DNA of 64,000 nucleotides from Vandiemenella viatica (taxonomy: Eukaryota; Arthropoda; Insecta; Orthoptera; Morabidae). The translations under genes and the position numbers were made by a program. Shown here piece by piece: positions 11,151-22,899 of the stretch (its first letter is position 1; each line of letters opens with the position of its first letter). The stretch is taken from positions 52,492,610 to 52,556,609 of the forward strand of contig CM061920.1 in assembly GCA_031002005.1 (NCBI GenBank), given 5' to 3'. The notes beneath the pieces are model-generated. The model was given only the letters and a program-made list of their open reading frames with translations, did no database searches and had not been told where the DNA came from.

Positions 11151-13182
11151 ATATGATACTCAGAGCATTAGTTATTCGTTCATATTGGTAAATTTCCTCC
11201 TATTTTCTGCCTAATTTCAGGAATTTTAATCACTTGATGATACGTAATTTGAGTATAAGACATGTGATATGAAAGTATACCTGGCTTGTTCATTAACAGA
11301 ATATTTTAATATATTCTGTTAAAAATCTCTAAATGTATGCTACTTTTCTAAATCTCCTTGGCCAAACCATTCCTGTTCCTTCACTTCTGCCATATCCTTA
11401 TGCTGTCGAATAGCCTATATTCTTACGTAACTCGTAATTACCCTTATTAAAATCTCGTTGCGTTGGCAGCGCTTTTAATTCCGCCAGTTCGCTGTGTGCA
11501 GCCTGTTTTTTGGATGATGGCTTTCACCACTCAGCCGTTATCCGACTTCCTTGTCCGCATAGAGAGTGCGGGCGGGTGATATGGTATTTGCAGTTACTTG
11601 AGTTTCACTCGGCTCTCCGTATCAACTGTCGTTGTTTGCATAGCAAACAACTGGCGTCAGTGCTGCGACAAGATTGCGAAATCTGCGACACAGGTTCTAA
11701 CAACAAACACGCAAAGTCTATTCCAAATTTATACGCAACTAGTGATCTACAGCGGTCGAAATTCGACCGTAATTCAATAAGTTATGTAGTTTCTTTCGTG
11801 AAAGGGTATTAATCATTATTTGAATTTGTTCTATTGCGTTTGCATAGATATATTATATACTGTATACATTGGCGTCGTTGGCTGTGAGCTTGTGTTGTTT
11901 GCCTTAATTCCCTGCAATACCTATAAAATTAAAATAATACACTCCACACGCGACTGTATCCTAAATTTTAGCTTCTGAACTAACCATATCAAATGATGAA
12001 ATGTATTTATTAATGTTTTCAAAATAATTTTTTACTTTCTATTTATCGATGGTTCAATTGAATTCAGTCCATCATACAATGATTTAAAATATTCATTTTT
12101 GACTTAAGACCGGTAAAACTGCTTTAGCTTTATGACAACATGAAGTAAATGCAGTCCTTTCACATGAAGTGGCATCTGATTCGAAATGTTTTGCATTGCA
12201 AAACCTGCATTGTAAATTTGAAAATTTCTTGGAATGACATTTAGTGCGCTTTTAAATGTATCCATCAAAATAATTTCATCATTTTGTGTGTTTACTATTT
12301 AAATTTAGTCTATTATAATTTTCAATTTCACGAAAATAGGTATTCCTTCTTTTTATTTTTGTAGAATGTGTAACATATTTATGTTCCATTATGCATCACG
12401 GGAATAACAAAGAGCCTGAGAAGTAAGGCATTTCCGTTATAAGAAGGGGCCTAGGATGATTGGATAATCCCTTCTACCGCAGGTCATTTTTAGCTTACCA
12501 GAATTATTAACTTTATATGTTTTTGCGATGAATATTCTGACTTGTGTGATGCAACACCTGCAACGTGAAGGCTCAAGGGATAAACAGCGCTCTGAAGGCG
12601 GTACTAAATTTTGATTTTCAATACTTGGAGCTGCTAAGGTACCCGATTTTCATTCGGTTGTTTTATTTGGTGAAGTTTTGATTAATTTGAATTTTCAGAG
12701 TTAAGCTTCTAAATAGATGGTGAGTTGTGCATACATCACGAAAAAACACGAGAAAGGTTTATGTAGTTTATAATAGCCGGTTTCAGAGAGAGAAATCGTT
12801 AAATCTAATTTTTTTGCACGATTTCTTCAACTTCCGTATATTACCGTTTTAAGATAGTAACTTCATATTGTAGGTCGTGATCATGGAACTTTGACCTTTA
12901 ACAGTATGAATTATCGAATGTTGTGACCCAGCGATACTGAATTCACTTCCTCATTAAGTCGTTGACCCTGTTGTTTATCTTTCTCATTCGAAAGGCTGCG
13001 ATACAAAGAACACACAGTCATCAGTTGGCACCGTTCAATTAAAGCTTTAGCTCTGGGTTGTTCTTACCTGTTGGAGCCCAAGTGTCAAGTGGTATGGATT
13101 AGATGCTAAGATCCGTACCACACCCGAAAACGACTGCCAGTCCATTTTCAAAACACTGGTATGTGCTATTAAGCAGACCTTT
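11151..13182. other. Intergenic stretch, no recognisable gene
   Basis: AT-rich sequence with no gene I can support. Two small perfect stem motifs occur in a GC-richer island: GTTGTTTGC/GCAAACAAC around 11633-11653 and GGTCGAA/TTCGACC near 11754. An open frame of about 100 codons over 11510-11812 lacks splice signals and family similarity. Confidence 0.5.
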
Positions 13183-13348
13183 CACGATCAATAATATTAA
13201 CAATACTTTCTTATATTGACAACTGCGTAGGGTGAAAAATTGTATTGATGGTCGATATTGATGGAATATTGATGAAAATCCGGATTTTCTGTTATTCGGC
13301 CATCAATACTCGAAAGTGGAGGGGATATTGTTAATACTATTGAACGTG
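13183..13348. repeat. Small fold-back, MITE-like
   Basis: CACGATCAATAATATTAACA at 13183 is answered by the inverted CACGTTCAATAGTATTAACA ending at 13348. The interior repeats TATTGATGG/CCATCAATA. The fold suggests a miniature inverted-repeat element. No clear target duplication was identified. Confidence 0.45.
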
Positions 13349-13759
13349 TATGGGCGAGCGTCAATATTTCCATCAATACTCTGCTTAGTTTGCGTCGCTC
13401 TTCGTTTAACGTGAAGAAGTGGTGACCATATTACCTTCTTACTTCGTTGACACTCCTCGTATTTTCATTCACAAATAAAGTACGGGATTTAATAGGGGGG
13501 TGTCACAGCAACGCATAAAGTAATTTTACAAGTCAGAACATAGCAATCGGAATAATGGTAATTAAAACGTAGATATTGTTAGATCTCTAGTTAAGTATAT
13601 AAATATTGTCCCGTTGGCATGGATTTGCATCTCTTAATCTATTCTTTTTTTTCTTTACTTTTTTAAAATACGAAACAAAGTAGAATAGTATCAGAAAGAG
13701 AAATTTCACATTTTTTTTCAATTTTTATATTGTCATGCGGTTTTAAAAGAATTTTTAAA

Positions 13760-15860
13760 CGCCAAAAAAACTGGTTACAGGAATTTGAAACGTTTAAAGT
13801 ACAGTAGAGTCAAGGTGGGAAGAGTTCGAGATAATAAGAAAGGGGGGCGAAAAATTTATTCCAAAGCAGAAAATAAAGAGAAGTATAGAACCTGTGTACT
13901 ATAATAGGGAAGTGAGGAGGTTAAAGAGGTTGTTAAGAAGAGAACATAACAGAATTAAGAGACAGCAGGGCAGTAGAGAATATTTAAAACAACTAAACAA
14001 GGACTTAATAACAGCAAAGAAAGTGGCTAAAGATGGGTTTATGAAGAGTATTGTCAGTGCAGGAGGACCATTGACTGATGCATCTAGAAGTTTCTATGGC
14101 TATATCAAGAAACTGAGGGGAAGGGAGGGTGTAGAGACACTTATAGATAAGGATGGAGAAGAAGTTACTGAGGATTTGAAAACGGCAGAGATTTTAAGTA
14201 ACTGGTTTAGTGACGGCATTAGGAACAATGAATCAGAAACGGGAAGGTCTAATTCGGAGAACGAGCTTAACAACACAATTATAAATGAAGATACTAAAAA
14301 ATTTGAAATTCATCCTGAGGAAATCATGAAGGAAATAAGAAAGCAGAAAAAATATAAAGGGGCTTGTGTGGATAATATTACTACAGATATCTTAAAGATA
14401 GACGGATGTGACATTGTACCTTATTTTGAAATATTATTTAAATTTGGCCTGGATACGTTCTGCTTACCACAAGACTGGAAAAGTGCGATAGTAGTACCGG
14501 TACATAAAGGAGGGGTGAAAAATAGTCGAAAATTACAGGCCGATCAGTTTGACATCAGTGGTAGGTAAATTAATGGAAAGATTGATATGCAACCACATCA
14601 GAAATATATGTGAGGAACGTAAGTGGTTTTCAAGTAGGCAACATGGGTTCAGGCAAGGACATTCATGCGAATCTCAGTTGGTGGGATATATGCAAGATAT
14701 TTCGATGAAAAGGACAAGGGGAGGCCAAATTGATAGTGTAGCACTAGATCTGTCAAAGGCGTTTGACAGAGTGAGCCATAAAATCGTAGTAAATAAGGTA
14801 AAAACCATTGGAGTGGATGAGAAAGTGATTTGCTTGGTAGAAGAATTTTTAAAAGGTAGGAAACAAAGTTAGGGTAGGAAATGCAGTATCAAAAGAAGCG
14901 GAAGTAAAAATGGGGGTGCTGCAGGGTAGCTTATTGGGACTATTGCTAATCATTATTCTAATGAATAATTGTGTTGATTGTTTACTATCTGAAATTAGAT
15001 CGTTTGCAGATGACATACTGCTATATAAAAGGATCAAAACGATAGTGGACTGTAAAAAGTTGCAGGGTGATCTGGACAGGATATCTAGTTGGGTTGGTAA
15101 ACATGGAATGAAGATAAATGCAAACAAGAGTCAGCTTATTATATACACAAATAAAAAAATAAAAAAATATGAATATAAGGTTGGTAAAGAATTGCTTGCT
15201 GAAAACTTGAAATGTAAATATAACAAGCTTAATGGGCAGAACACATTTGACAAGTGGTAGGGAATGGTTTCAAAATCCTGCACTTGTTAGAGAGAGTGAT
15301 GAGGGGATGCACGAGAGAAGTAAAGGAATTGGGTTACAAAACTTTGGTCAGACCATTGCTTGAAAATGGTAGTGTAGTATGGGACCCACATTTTGCGTAT
15401 CAAATACAGGAGTTGGAGATGGTGCAAAAAAGGGCTGCTAGATTTGTTTCTGGAAATTATTGCAGAATGCAATCAGTGACGGATATGATAAAAGAGCTAG
15501 AATGGGATTCATTGAAAGACAGGAGGAGGATGAAGACAGTCATGGGAGTGTACAAGGCATGTACTGGTGATGAGGCATGGAAAGATATTGGTGAAGGTAT
15601 GAAAAGTAGTGCATGGAAGGGAAAAGGAGACCATGCCCACAAGCTGGCACAAGGGTGTGGGAAGATTCTCTTTTTTATGTAAGGGTATCAGGGATTGGAA
15701 TAAGTTACAAAGGAAGTGATGAGTGATTTGCCGAAGACGTTGAGGGAATTTAAAGTTTGTAGAGGGCAAATGTAGGTGGGTGCAGGAAAGGGGGAAGATG
15801 GGGGTGTAGGGAAATTTCCACCGGAGCGTGTGCTTGATTGCAATTAAGTTTTTTTTTAAA
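13760..15860 (+). mobile_element. CR1/L2-like LINE, copy A (5' truncated)
   Basis: A 3' portion of a non-LTR retrotransposon on the plus strand. It encodes the linker after the endonuclease and the reverse transcriptase, and ends with the family tail (CTCCGGTGGAAATTTCC inverted in the antisense copies; plus-strand end ...GATTGCAATTAAG followed by a T run). The same family occurs at 50.06-52.31 kb (plus), 63.18 kb to the window end (plus), 22.3-22.8 and 44.56-45.0 kb (minus), and as tail-only scraps near 2.2 and 43.6 kb. The endonuclease domain and any ORF1 are missing. Confidence 0.85.
13776..15776 (+). pseudogene. Non-LTR reverse transcriptase, multiply frameshifted
   Basis: Reverse-transcriptase blocks appear in order: ENYRPISLTS near 14530-14560, QHGFRQGHSC near 14640-14670, ALDLSKAFDRVSH near 14740-14780, VLQGSLLG near 14917, and the catalytic FADD at 15003-15014. 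They are followed by the C-terminal signature VVWDPHFAYQIQELEMVQKR...AARFV. At least three frame changes separate the pieces (13894-14568, 14549-14872, 14910-15260, 15254-15682 are in different frames). The family enzyme copies element RNA into DNA at a nicked target. This copy cannot make it. The C-terminal signature favours the CR1/L2 group within the jockey superfamily. Confidence 0.82.
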
Positions 15861-18217
15861 TCTCTGCTAGATTTTATAGATTTAATTGTTTTGGGGGTAC
15901 GCTTTTTTCATGCGAATCTAGTCTCATTCTTAAATATTTAAAATCTTCCGCTATGTTATTTGGGATTTCCACAGAATTCTGCGCGTGTCAGGTAAAAAGA
16001 AACTACACAGCAATTAATATTAATGGTTGAGCATTTCAAGAAATTAAAAATAAATCGCCTGTACACAAGGTCTTAATAGTTACAATGATTTCTAAGAAAC
16101 AGTTGCCAGTGCAATCCGTGACAAATTTCGCTAAGCACTCCGCAAGGTCATATTTTCCTCGCCTAGCTCATTTGAGGTGAGGCACGTTGATTTTCCTGTA
16201 CAAGGAAATTATGCAGATAGCAAGACATAACTGTAACTGCTGCAGCTTTTGGCAGCTGTAAGTTGGTAGGTTTTTGGAACAATACAAACCGTGAATTCAA
16301 TGTTTCTAATGTTTTTCTACAAATACGCGAACTCGTGACAACCCCTTATAAAGATATGTCCAGGTAAATATGTCCTTGAGAGTAGGCTTTAAATAAATTG
16401 TTGTGTAATACAAATGCCTCTTCTGCAATAAATACACATGGGAAAAGATGAACTATTTTTGGCAAAGGTGCAGGTGAGGGTAAATTCAATTTGCCTTCAT
16501 GGAACAATTCTGCGTGAAGGAAAGTACTTTTATAAACATTTTCTTAACAGTAAAGCACTTTTTAACTTTATTTAAACCATTTTCGTAAAAGAAAGAAGAT
16601 AAGATTCGAATAAGGTGAATTTTTCAGGCGTCATCAATTTTGCTGCATTCATTTCCACTAAAAAAGCGTAAAACGACTAGCTTTTTGAGGTGTAATTTGT
16701 ATGCTCAAAAAAATTTAATCAAAACATATTTCGATTTTTAATGCTGTTACACCATGTGCTTAGATGAGGCAAAGTACATTTGAAAGTATTAATGCATAGA
16801 GCTACCACAGATTTTGATATCACAAGTTTGTGTCAGCATTGGAAGGAGCATCCTGAATATAAATTAGAGTAATTAAGTAAATCCTAAATATGCTTTTTCG
16901 CAACGAAAAGAAAATCAAAATTCTGCAATAAATTAGGTAGAAAAATAAAAGTAGGCTTAGAAAATCAAGGAAATTTGAAGGATTAAGAATGTTAAGTTTC
17001 ATAAAAGGTTTAAAATTTCGGAGAGAAAAGTAAGATTTTCCAAGTTTGTCAGGGTATTGTCAATTTCCCACGCCGAGATGCTTACGTCACGGAGATGAAT
17101 TACAATTTAATGGAAGCGCCGTAGAGAAGTAATTGAGGTACCAAAATTTCGAACAAATTACCCTAAGAAACATGTGTGAACTACAGCTTAAAATAAAAAG
17201 GTTACTAATTTTAGAGGTTACGGTCTGACGTCAGGCTCCTCAATTTTACTACAAAAGGGTCAGACATCTTGTAGATTTGGTCTCTGTTTTAATTAGTTAT
17301 CAGCTAGATTCGGTCGCGGTGCAAGGTCTTCTTAAAAAACCGAGCGGGTGATCCAGGCTGGCAGATACTTGTAAATATTCCTATGCAATGCAACATCATT
17401 GAAAGTTAATCAGTCATTAGTGAGCTACGTTAAATTGACAATCAGAAATACCTTTTCGGAATTTTCATTAACTTTCTTGGGGGAAAGTGATGGAAGATAT
17501 TGTCTGAGAGTGACCTCGTGTGATGTGGTTGAGTCTACCTGCTGTCTTCGTCAAAGGATGTGTTAGTCAAAAGCTTCTACTTAGACTTACAACTGATACC
17601 AGTTCAGCAACAAAAGTTTTTTTTTTTAATTTTTTTATTTTTTTTATTTTTTTACAATATACAGTTTTCTATAAATTGACTTTCTTTTGATTCTTCAACC
17701 TACCATCTGTTAGCTGTTATAGGTTTAATGTCAGTTTGAAGCAACGTTTTGAAATCGCTCTCCGATTTGGCGAACTTTCTTATTACCGATGAGACAGTTT
17801 ATCAGTGCGTGTTTGGCTATCATTTAAGTTGCCTTTAAATACCTTTTTTACAAAAGCAACGGCGGCGTAAGAACTTTCCTTTTCACCTTGGCTAGCCTCC
17901 ATTGCTGGTTATTTGCTGAAGTCCATATTTTTTTCCCCTTATTGTCGCGTCTGCAGAGAATGAACTGGAAAGACTTCTAATTTTCCATGCCAAGAGGACT
18001 TAACTCTGGAGGCGTCTGAACCAAAACTATTCAACTGCCGATGTCTGTGAAGTGATGGTATCAGCAGGCGAGAAGAATCTGATATCAGAGGTAAGACATC
18101 ACTTGGTGTCGGAAGGGACTAACCGCCCGCGTAGGGGACGTTGGTGTGTAAAATGATCCAACTACCGTTGGAGATGTAACATCCGGGAACCTAAAGAGCC
18201 TGACTGCCTTCATCGGC
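15861..18217. other. Intergenic stretch without a recognised gene
   Basis: AT-rich and without any conserved frame I could identify. A T-rich block at 17616-17652 looks like the complement of a poly(A) tail, so a minus-strand retro-insert may begin there. What follows (17.65-18.2 kb) could not be assigned. Confidence 0.4.
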
Positions 18218-18396
18218 GATTTTCAAGATCTTGTTCCATCTAACTTTATCAAAAGCCATAAAAAAAAATATCAATTTTTCTCTTGTTCCATGCTTCTAAC
18301 ATCAATCTCAAAGCCAGAATTATTTCTATCCTGCCCCGGGTTTTCTTAAACCTAAGCTGACTTTCATCTGATATCTTCCACTTTCCTGTTTTGTGT
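18218..18396 (-). pseudogene. Antisense fragment of a non-LTR reverse transcriptase
   Basis: On the minus strand the stretch reads ...KWKISDESQLRFKKTRGRIE..., ...ILALRLMLEAWNKRKID and then, after a frame change, AFDKVRWNKILKIA. This matches the block 2 to block A part of non-LTR reverse transcriptases (FGFRKG...AFDKVRW). It is cut off on one side by an LTR-like segment at 18397 and loses similarity below about 18218. It is a different family from the CR1/L2-like LINE in this window. Confidence 0.55.
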
Positions 18397-18984
18397 TGTA
18401 ACGGACGGTTTTGGAAGATATAATTTAATGGTAAAATATTAGTACTTTTAGCTAGAAGTAACGTCCCGTACGCACGTGAAGATCACGTGTGAGTCAGTCA
18501 CGTTTCGCAGACTCTAGCGTCAGCAGATGCCAGTATGGAAGGCGATGACCGGGTGACGACCGATCGAAAATCTAGAATGTTCGGCAGTCGGGATAAATTA
18601 CGAGCGACGGTATGGACTCGCTCTCTTCTGGAAACTTCGGTTCTGCAGGGCAGTCACTATGTCCGATTAACATTTAGGACGCCTCTCTCCGTAGCCGGGT
18701 CTTGCCTCGTGGCCGATTTAGCGATATCTTCGTCATCGAGTCTAGTTCATAATGATTGGTAATTACAAGTAACGGTTGCTCCAGTGATCGGCACTGTCGG
18801 GGTTAACCTGGCAGACGGCATTTAAACGGATGTATGGCTACAGCCAAGTTGTGCAATAAACGCCTGGTATAGCAGTTAGGTGCCTTGTCTGTCATAGTAG
18901 TAAGAAGAACCTGTAGCTAGCCACTCCCCAGCGCAATGATCATCACTTGGTACTATTTATAACAAAGGGTCATGTCCTTAACCA
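18397..18984 (+). mobile_element. Probable isolated LTR of a gypsy-like element
   Basis: It begins TGTAACGGACGG, has a poly(A) signal (AATAAA in GCAATAAACGCC, near 18856) and ends ...CTTAACCA. Two bases later comes TGGTGTCAGA, a primer-site start known from several metazoan Ty3/gypsy lineages. It is GC-richer than its surroundings and splits an antisense LINE fragment. No second LTR or internal genes were found and no target duplication was confirmed. Confidence 0.4.
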
Positions 18985-19487
18985 TGTGGTGTCAGATAAC
19001 CATTAGTATACTAATTAGCCGCAGCACAGCAAGGAAGCAGCAGAAGATTGGTCAGGAGCCAGCTGTGCTAGTAAATCGGCCAGGTCAGTAGCTACGTCCT
19101 GATCAGCTTCTCCAACACCTCAACACGCTCACAAGTATTAGATCTTAGACCAACAGAGCTACTACGGTATATTATTTATGTAATTAAATTAACGGATAAC
19201 TTTTTTCAAAGATGCCAAAACGGTCTCGAGGCCATTAGTCAACGCTGCGTAAACTAATCTCTGTATATATTTTATTTAATGCAAATTTGCACAGCATAAC
19301 TTTTCGTAGTTTACGTAAATCCGTAAGCTGAGACCACCGTATATTTCACTCTACCCTCACGCTGTCAAATTCTGTCCTAAAACAGGATCACCAGTGTTTA
19401 GTTGCTTTTATACATAATCATCGGCGTTGTAACTAATTGTTAGTCAGGCCTGAAGACTCCTGATCCTATTTCCTTCCACTTCACTCA
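18985..19487. other. Unassigned sequence after the LTR-like segment
   Basis: No open frame, RNA gene or terminal repeat was recognised. It could hold decayed internal sequence of the LTR element. Confidence 0.35.
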
Positions 19488-19660
19488 CTATACAGTTCTG
19501 TCAGAGTTATTTTTTCGCGTGTAATGGGTGGCTTCCGACCATGCGTCTATAGCGGAGTCGTGAGCATCTTCTGGATCTACTGTTGACGAAGTAGGCCTAC
19601 AGTTCTTAAGTTTTGTTAGATATACTGTCCTGACAGAGTTTTTTCTTGTCTGTCGTTTAA

Positions 19661-20775
19661 AGGCTCCTCTACACAATCGCCCATGATGGGCGACTATAGG
19701 CACACACGATTGTGTAGTGGGCATAATCGTCTGTGAGTGGCCATCATCGCCTATAATCGTGAGCGATCGGTAAGTTTTCGGTACATCAAAGGAATGCGTG
19801 CCGATGATCGTGCGCGAGTCCACACAGTCGCACGCAGACGTCCAAAATATGACTTTTTTCACAACCAATGGAGATATTTTTTGCACTAGATATTCAAAGT
19901 CGCTTGATGACATGCGATCGAAGTTAACAAATTCTGATTCTCCGAAAAGTTCGGCTAGTTGTTTATTCATGGTTTGTCTGGGAGGAAAAAAAAAATACAT
20001 GTGTATGGACGGAGAAGTGAAAACGAAGTCGCAGGCAAGAGTTGCCTAATACCAAGCACAATAATAGGAGGCTCTGTACCTTGTTCAGTTGTTGTGAATA
20101 GTGAACATCCACCATCTTCTCTTCCTCTTCCATTTTACATGATTTTTATTCTTTTTGATGTTCATTCCGATAATGATTATAATTATGTGCTAAGCAAATA
20201 GATAGCAGCAGCCTGTGTTATTTTTCTTTTTGCATAGTTTCTGCCTGGTTCTTATTTAATGTTTCCAGTTATTTCCGGAAGATTATAGTAATCTCTTCTT
20301 TAGTCACACGGTCGCCTTTTCTTCTTTTCTAAATACGTTATAGAAAATATCTGATTAGTGAAAAATTCGTAAGCCTTTCTTTGTACTTACCGTAACTTTG
20401 ATTCAGTAAATTAATTAATTTACAATGTTTCACCAACACTAGCCGACACTACACAGATAACATTTACATCGGACTTCGGGTTGCACGATTCGTAAATGGA
20501 ATTAGCGCTGATTGAATTCAATATCACGACTCGGCCATCAACCAACACAACAAACAAAAACCTAACTAAAACAAAACCTCAAGGAATCTATAAAATTATG
20601 ATTGCGTAACATAGAGTAACTTATTAATTTGTAATCGCCACAAGCTGCTATCTCTTTGACATCAATTTTCAACAGACAACAGTCACTAAATGAAAATTCA
20701 GACAGCAACTCATGATCGCGACGATGATGGCCACTTTTTTAATCGCCCATCATGGACGATTGTGTAGAGGAGCCT
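19661..20775 (-). mobile_element. Harbinger-type element, copy A
   Basis: Termini AGGCTCCTCTACACAATCG and its complement CGATTGTGTAGAGGAGCCT are inverted repeats. The 3-bp flanks are TAA (19658-19660) and TAA (20776-20778), the TWA-type duplication of PIF/Harbinger elements. Beyond the terminal repeats, the sub-terminal regions carry further palindromes (CGCCCATGATGGGCG). At 1115 bp it retains only the start of a transposase gene, so it is a non-autonomous derivative. Copy B at 38631-39772 is a diverged relative of the same length class. Confidence 0.88.
19866..20000 (-). pseudogene. Harbinger transposase N-terminal remnant
   Basis: The minus-strand frame reads MNKQLAELFGESEFVNFDRM then SSSDFEYLVQKISPLVVKK. 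This resembles the FxRMSxxDFExLLxxIxPxI segment near the N-terminus of HARBI1/PIF-type nucleases. The catalytic DDE part is absent. The equivalent region of copy B (about 38850-38970) preserves ELAELLAEPSSEFDNFDRMS before breaking. This identifies both elements as Harbinger derivatives independently of the 3-bp target duplication. Confidence 0.65.
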
Positions 20776-21260
20776 TAAAATCTTGCAAACTGTGTTCCAC
20801 CAAGTTCCCAGTGTCCGATCGATTTGTACTTTGCACTCGTAGCCTACTCGTTCCCGGTGACAATACAATATTCAATAATTAAAATTAGTAGGATGTTATA
20901 CTTACTGGACAATCTGGCTGCTGCTCTGTCAGTTATTGCTAACTAGCTGACTTGGTCTGGGTAAACGAGATACTCGCATATTTCACGAACCTGGTCATAG
21001 GAAGTGCTGAAAGCTTCGCTGAATGATGATGTGTTGGCTCAGATCAGCGTGCGCTCCTCATTTTTAGGGTGTTTCGGCTTCTCTAGTTACATAAGCGTGA
21101 TCTTTATTTTAAAAAGTATGTACTACGTTGGTTTTCACGTTCTTCTAATCTGCGGTATGTTAACTTTTGGTAGGTCGCTCACTGTTTCGTGTTGAGAGAC
21201 CAATAGTCTGTCATGCTTCTACTTTTTCTCTGGTTCTATGTCCTGTAGATGGTTCCTTTC
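20776..21260. other. Short intergenic stretch
   Basis: Up to 20870 it holds the upstream part of the frame interrupted by Harbinger copy A. Beyond that I see no gene, repeat end or RNA. Confidence 0.4.
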
Positions 21261-21496
21261 CACCGAGCTGGGCGGTGTAACGGATAGCGTTCTGACCTCG
21301 CATTCGGGAGGACGGCGGTTCGAATCCCCGTCCGGGCATCCAGATTTGGTTTTCCATGGTTTCCCAAATCACTCCAGGCAAATGCCGGGATGCTTCCTTC
21401 AAAAGGCCATGGCCGAATTCCTTCCGATTCCTTGCCTCCATCCTTTCCCGTCTCTAAAGACCTCGCTCTTGAGAGACGTAAAGCAGTTAAAAAAAA
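21261..21496 (+). mobile_element. tRNA-derived SINE, copy 1
   Basis: A tRNA-like head with an A box (GGTGTAACGGATAGCG) and a B box (GGTTCGAATCCCC) gives an internal RNA polymerase III promoter. It is followed by the family body (CATCCAGATTTGG...TTTTCCATGG, AAATCACTCCAGGCAAATGC), GAGAGACGTAAAGCAGTT and a short A run. Three further copies lie at 24215, 31595 and 56068. A convincing target duplication was not seen for this copy. Confidence 0.9.
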
Positions 21497-22304
21497 TGTT
21501 CTTGTATCTGTTGAAGATCCACACAACCAAGCAGTTAATGTAAATAGTTTATACCTGAAAAATCGGTAATACCAAAGGCTTGAATCCTAAATAATGACCC
21601 ACTGAATTGCCCGTCGTATTTCGTGGAAATATTCGCTTGATTATATTCTGAATCGGCGCGCAGTAGATCACTGTTTAGTGTTGGAAGCCATTGAACTATC
21701 TCTCTTCGTTGGAGAAGCTTCCTGGTTGTTATGCCAACAGGATAAGAATTGCAACATGGGGCTCAACAAAAACATCAAGTGGCCGCGTTCCCAGAGATAA
21801 CTATTTTCTGATAAAGGGGTATTAACATTTTGCTAGAAAGAGCGTTCCCCTGTACTGATAACTAATACAGTCATCGGAAAAACCCACGTGTACAAATCAT
21901 ATTGCTATTCTAGTAACTAGCTATTGTATGCTTGTGATTAATACGGTACCTTTGACACTTCCAAGAATCTCAATTTCCTACTGGGTACGAACAGAAATAA
22001 TTAATATATACACAATTACTAATGTCAATTATCAGTACCATATTAGTGATAAAGCAAAATGGGAAGCTAGCTTTTTCTAACCAGACATATTGTTTTCTAA
22101 CTCCTTTAGACATTACCGTAGTTTAAAATAAAAATGTGGTACACATCTAGTAATTAAATTATTTGTGTGTGTGTTTGTGTCTAGCGAATATGCAATTTTA
22201 TCACCGCTTATGAAGTTTCTTTACATTAGGACAAATAAGACGTTTGCAATACTTCGCTTACTGTTAGTGACGACCAGTAGTGATCCACAGTGAACTTTTT
22301 TTTT
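21497..22304. other. AT-rich intergenic stretch
   Basis: No gene or repeat structure recognised. Confidence 0.45.
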
Positions 22305-22790
22305 CAGTTATTCATCTCTTCCCTTTATTTCAATCCCCGACTTCCTTACCTACAAAATAAAATTTTCCCACTCCGTTATACCTGAAATAGAGTGCCAGTG
22401 TGTGGTTATGGTAATCTTTATCCTTCCTTTCACTATTCTTCATTCTTACACCAATATCATTCTACACCTCTTCAGCAATATACGCATTGTACAATTTCAG
22501 CGCTCTCTTCACCTACCTCCTTTCTTTCAACGAACCCATTCCAGCTCCTTTATCACGTCAGTTTCTTATTATTTTCTGCGTTACTTTCCAGAGACAAATC
22601 AAGCTGCCCTCCTCCCAAATCCTGTTTGTTATCCAAAATGTGGGTCCAATGCTGCAACACAACATTCAAGCAATCGTTTTTCCAAAGTTTTGTAATCAAA
22701 TTCCATCACTTCTGTTCTCTAGTGCATTCCGTTATCACCCTTTCCAGCCCAATGCTTCCTGCCCAGTTGAGTTATGCCAAGTTATATCTA
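22305..22790 (-). mobile_element. CR1/L2-like LINE fragment, copy D (antisense)
   Basis: Read on the minus strand this matches the C-terminal coding part of LINE copies A and B, from the ...AACTGGGCAGGA region (22770) through the VWDPHF...LEMVQ equivalent to the segment near their 3' ends (GATTTCAGG, GTGGGAA). Many substitutions and indels prevent any long frame. Confidence 0.75.
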
Positions 22791-22899
22791 TTTCTGCTTA
22801 TATTTTGGAGTAATATGACAGAAGTTTTGAAGGCAGTTGAAAGATTTAATTCTCTGTTAAAAATAATATTTATTAAGTCTTTCCTGGCATACAGTTGAT

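Larger units (their letters stand above)
19488..20870 (-). pseudogene. Unidentified open frame interrupted by a Harbinger element
   Basis: Read on the minus strand, a frame runs from about 20870 to 20779 (ending ...TGNLVEHSLQDF). It resumes after the Harbinger insert as KRQTRKNSVRTVYLTKLKNC...DAHDSAIDAWSEATHYTRKN and stops at 19488-19490. Removing the insert plus one TAA copy restores a continuous frame across the junction (GAT TTT AAA CGA CAG). I do not recognise the protein. The basic/hydrophilic tail could be a terminal exon or part of an older element. No splice acceptor of good quality was seen upstream. Confidence 0.4.

Noticed and set aside
21261..21340. Possible true tRNA gene (A and B boxes present)
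   Set aside because: The body lacks a cloverleaf acceptor pairing and continues into the SINE tail and A run shared with three other copies.
22392..22898. 168-codon plus-strand open frame
   Set aside because: It is the complement of LINE copy D, and the same peptide pattern appears antisense to copies A and B.
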